Of a stretch of 42,502 nt of DNA, positions 41,443-42,502 are shown in pieces. Numbering within the stretch: position 1 is the first letter of the stretch; every line of letters starts with the position of its first letter. The DNA is taken from the NCBI RefSeq assembly GCF_005405885.1, contig NZ_BJFL01000037.1:1-42502 (forward strand). Reading direction: 5' to 3'. Both the position numbers and the translations under genes were made by a program. The notes beneath the pieces were generated by a model. The model had not been told where the DNA came from, ran no database searches, and saw only the letters and a program-made list of their open reading frames with translations. The stretch comes from Gandjariella thermophila. Lineage in GTDB: Bacteria; Actinomycetota; Actinomycetes; Mycobacteriales; Pseudonocardiaceae.

Positions 41443-42060
41443 ATGGTGAGTTTCACCGACCTGCGCGACGCAAAGCCGCGCCTGTGGCAGCGCGCAGCCG
41501 ACGATCTGCTGCGGCTGGCCAAGGAGGCGGAGCAAGCCGCTTCGGACATCTACCACCAGGGCAAGGGCGCCGTGGACGAGCATTGGACCGACGAGGTCGG
41601 ACAGCATGCCACCGAGAAGCTCAAGGCGCTTGTCGACGACTACGAGGCAGCCGCGATCACGGTCCGTGCGGGGGTCTCTGTGCTCGACGGCCTGAGTGAG
41701 GGAGTCGACCTTGCTCAGCAGTCATTATTGGGAGCCTTGGATTTCGCCAAACGAAGCGGTCTGCAGGTTGATGATCAGGGCTTGGTCCATGTGCCAGCAG
41801 CCAACACGGACCCTACGGCAACCCACAACAGTCAACAGGCGCAGCAACTGATCAATGATGCACTTGCCCGGGCTGCTCGCGTCGACAACGATGCCGCGGA
41901 GGAACTGGCGAAACTGGTAGGTGCGCTCACCAACACCGACGTCAACAAGGCGCTCAACACAACTCAGGCGGAAGCTGCCGAGGATCAGGTGAAGCTGATC
42001 CGCGACAGCCTTCCAGTGGGCAAGAGCGCTGCTGAGGTTCTGCCTGGTGGAATTCACTGA
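41443..42060 (+). CDS. N-terminal part of a frameshifted WXG/toxin-like secreted protein
   Basis: ATG 41443 opens a helical protein of 205 residues: SFTDLRDAKPRLWQRAADDL, LRLAKEAEQAASDIYHQGKG, VSVLDGLSEGVDLAQQSLLG. It resembles the N-terminal helical region of actinobacterial proteins that precede hydrolase or toxin domains, often exported by type VII systems. The frame stops at 42058-42060 just after GKSAAEV. The natural continuation, SAWWNSLTPQQRD, is in the -1 frame from about 42039. In this family the WW..L(T/S)P.QR motif directly follows that region, so one base appears to be missing near 42037-42040. As it stands the product is truncated. Confidence 0.7.
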   Translation: MVSFTDLRDAKPRLWQRAADDLLRLAKEAEQAASDIYHQGKGAVDEHWTDEVGQHATEKLKALVDDYEAAAITVRAGVSVLDGLSEGVDLAQQSLLGALDFAKRSGLQVDDQGLVHVPAANTDPTATHNSQQAQQLINDALARAARVDNDAAEELAKLVGALTNTDVNKALNTTQAEAAEDQVKLIRDSLPVGKSAAEVLPGGIH

Positions 42061-42416
42061 CCCCGCAGCAGCGAGACAGCTTGGAGAGAGCAGTTCCTGT
42101 CGATCTGTATGACCTCCAAGGCATCCCGGAAGACGTCCGAGAACGACTCAAGGGTCACTACGGGTATGACCGGGTCGAGTTGCTGCGGTGGGCGCAGCAG
42201 AACTGGAACAACAAAGACATCGACATCTTCGGCAACAACTGCGCCAACTTCGTTTCCACGGCTCTGGAACATGCCGGCCTGCAAGAGAAGATGAGCATGT
42301 GGACCGGCACGTTCGACAGCGACGGTTGGGGGCACGGTTTGCAGACGGGCTGGGACCTGCTTGACGCCAACGATCACTCGGCGGTGTCAAGTAGTGGGTG
42401 CACCACCAGCTTCTAG
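42036..42416 (+). pseudogene. C-terminal part of the toxin-like gene (amidase-like), truncated by an IS30 element
   Basis: This frame has no good start of its own (TTG 42081 at best) and begins with SAWWNSLTPQQRDSLERAVP and VDLYDLQGIPEDVRERL, the conserved linker of the upstream protein family. It continues [20 protein letters not shown] and MWTGTFDSDGWGHGL. The NCANFVS stretch resembles the putative amidase (Amidase_6) catalytic start, where Cys is the nucleophile. From about 42380 the codons come from the IS30 element in antisense (SSSGCTTSF), so the original C-terminus is lost. The gene is broken twice: by the 1-bp shift and by the insertion. Confidence 0.7.
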
Positions 42417-42502
42417 CAGCAGTTTGTTGAGGACTTCGGTGGGTTTGAGCCAGCCGAGAGTCTGCCGGGGCCGGTCGTTGAGTTCGTCGGCGACGGCGTC
42501 CA
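42387..42502 (-). CDS. IS30-family transposase, C-terminal end (partial)
   Basis: The minus strand reads DAVADELNDRPRQTLGWLKP followed by TEVLNKLLLEAGGAPTT and a TGA at 42389-42387. LNDRPR.TLGW..P.EVL is the conserved C-terminus of IS30-family transposases. The remainder lies outside the window. GGCGGTGTCAAGTAGTG just to its left (from about 42380) is probably the terminal inverted repeat and marks the insertion point in the toxin-like gene. Confidence 0.85.
   Translation of the reverse strand, partial: DAVADELNDRPRQTLGWLKPTEVLNKLLLEAGGAPTT

Noticed and set aside
42033-42042. Programmed -1 frameshift joining the two halves of the toxin-like gene
   Set aside because: No X-XXY-YYZ slippery heptamer or downstream pseudoknot is visible, and the gene is also cut by an IS, so a plain mutation is simpler.

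Overview
The window is high-GC (about 70% G+C) actinobacterial DNA. Very high GC3, many GTG/TTG starts, leaderless promoters, XRE/DUF397 gene pairs, and a dnaK-grpE-dnaJ-hspR / clpB arrangement with HspR (HAIR) operators all point to the Actinomycetota. The gene content looks like family Pseudonocardiaceae (inference, no search run). The backbone follows an order I recall from Mycobacterium tuberculosis: dcd next to tRNA-Gly, an Rv0338c-type Fe-S reductase, dnaK-grpE-dnaJ-hspR, an Rv0385-type flavohemoglobin, clpB, an Rv0383c-type protein, pyrE and an Rv0380c-type RNA methyltransferase.

Layout. 1-800: end of an IS5-type transposase and a decayed tyrosine integrase lying against the 3' end of tRNA-Gly(CCC), so an old integration site. 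808-3874: core genes (tRNA-Gly, dcd, a secreted DUF11-like surface protein, a CDF metal transporter). 3.9-11.1 kb: an accessory island. It holds a gene broken by a 19-bp tandem duplication, a DUF2637 membrane protein, an XRE regulator killed by one amber codon with its intact DUF397 partner, a chain of small orphan genes joined by GTGA overlaps, a LuxR-type HTH protein, a second-type histidyl-tRNA synthetase with an unknown partner gene, and a serine-recombinase relic. 11.3-28.4 kb: core block with the Fe-S reductase, HspR-controlled chaperones, flavohemoglobin, two MarR regulators, clpB, pyrE, an RNA methyltransferase and a GH76-like hydrolase. 28.4-34.1 kb: a divergent LacI regulator and a sugar (fructose/ribose-type) ABC operon with two kinases. 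34.3-42.5 kb: mixed accessory genes, namely a VapBC-like toxin-antitoxin pair, an isoprenylcysteine-methyltransferase-like protein, DedA, a second and intact XRE-DUF397 pair, a PGRP amidase with LGFP repeats, a carbon-nitrogen hydrolase, and a frameshifted toxin-like gene cut by an IS30 element at the right edge.

How the genes work together. HspR, the last gene of the dnaK operon, should repress both dnaK and clpB through inverted repeats CTTGAGC-N7-GCTCAAG and so links the two disaggregation machines. The LacI-type regulator sits on a palindrome between itself and the ABC operon (binding protein, permease, ATPase, PfkB kinase, FrcK-like kinase), giving import plus phosphorylation of one sugar. 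In the accessory parts several genes are freshly broken by a single event (19-bp duplication, amber codon, 1-bp shifts, IS insertion), so these islands are turning over. The most unusual piece is the mobile-island histidyl-tRNA synthetase, co-transcribed with an unrecognised 204-residue protein behind a structured leader.
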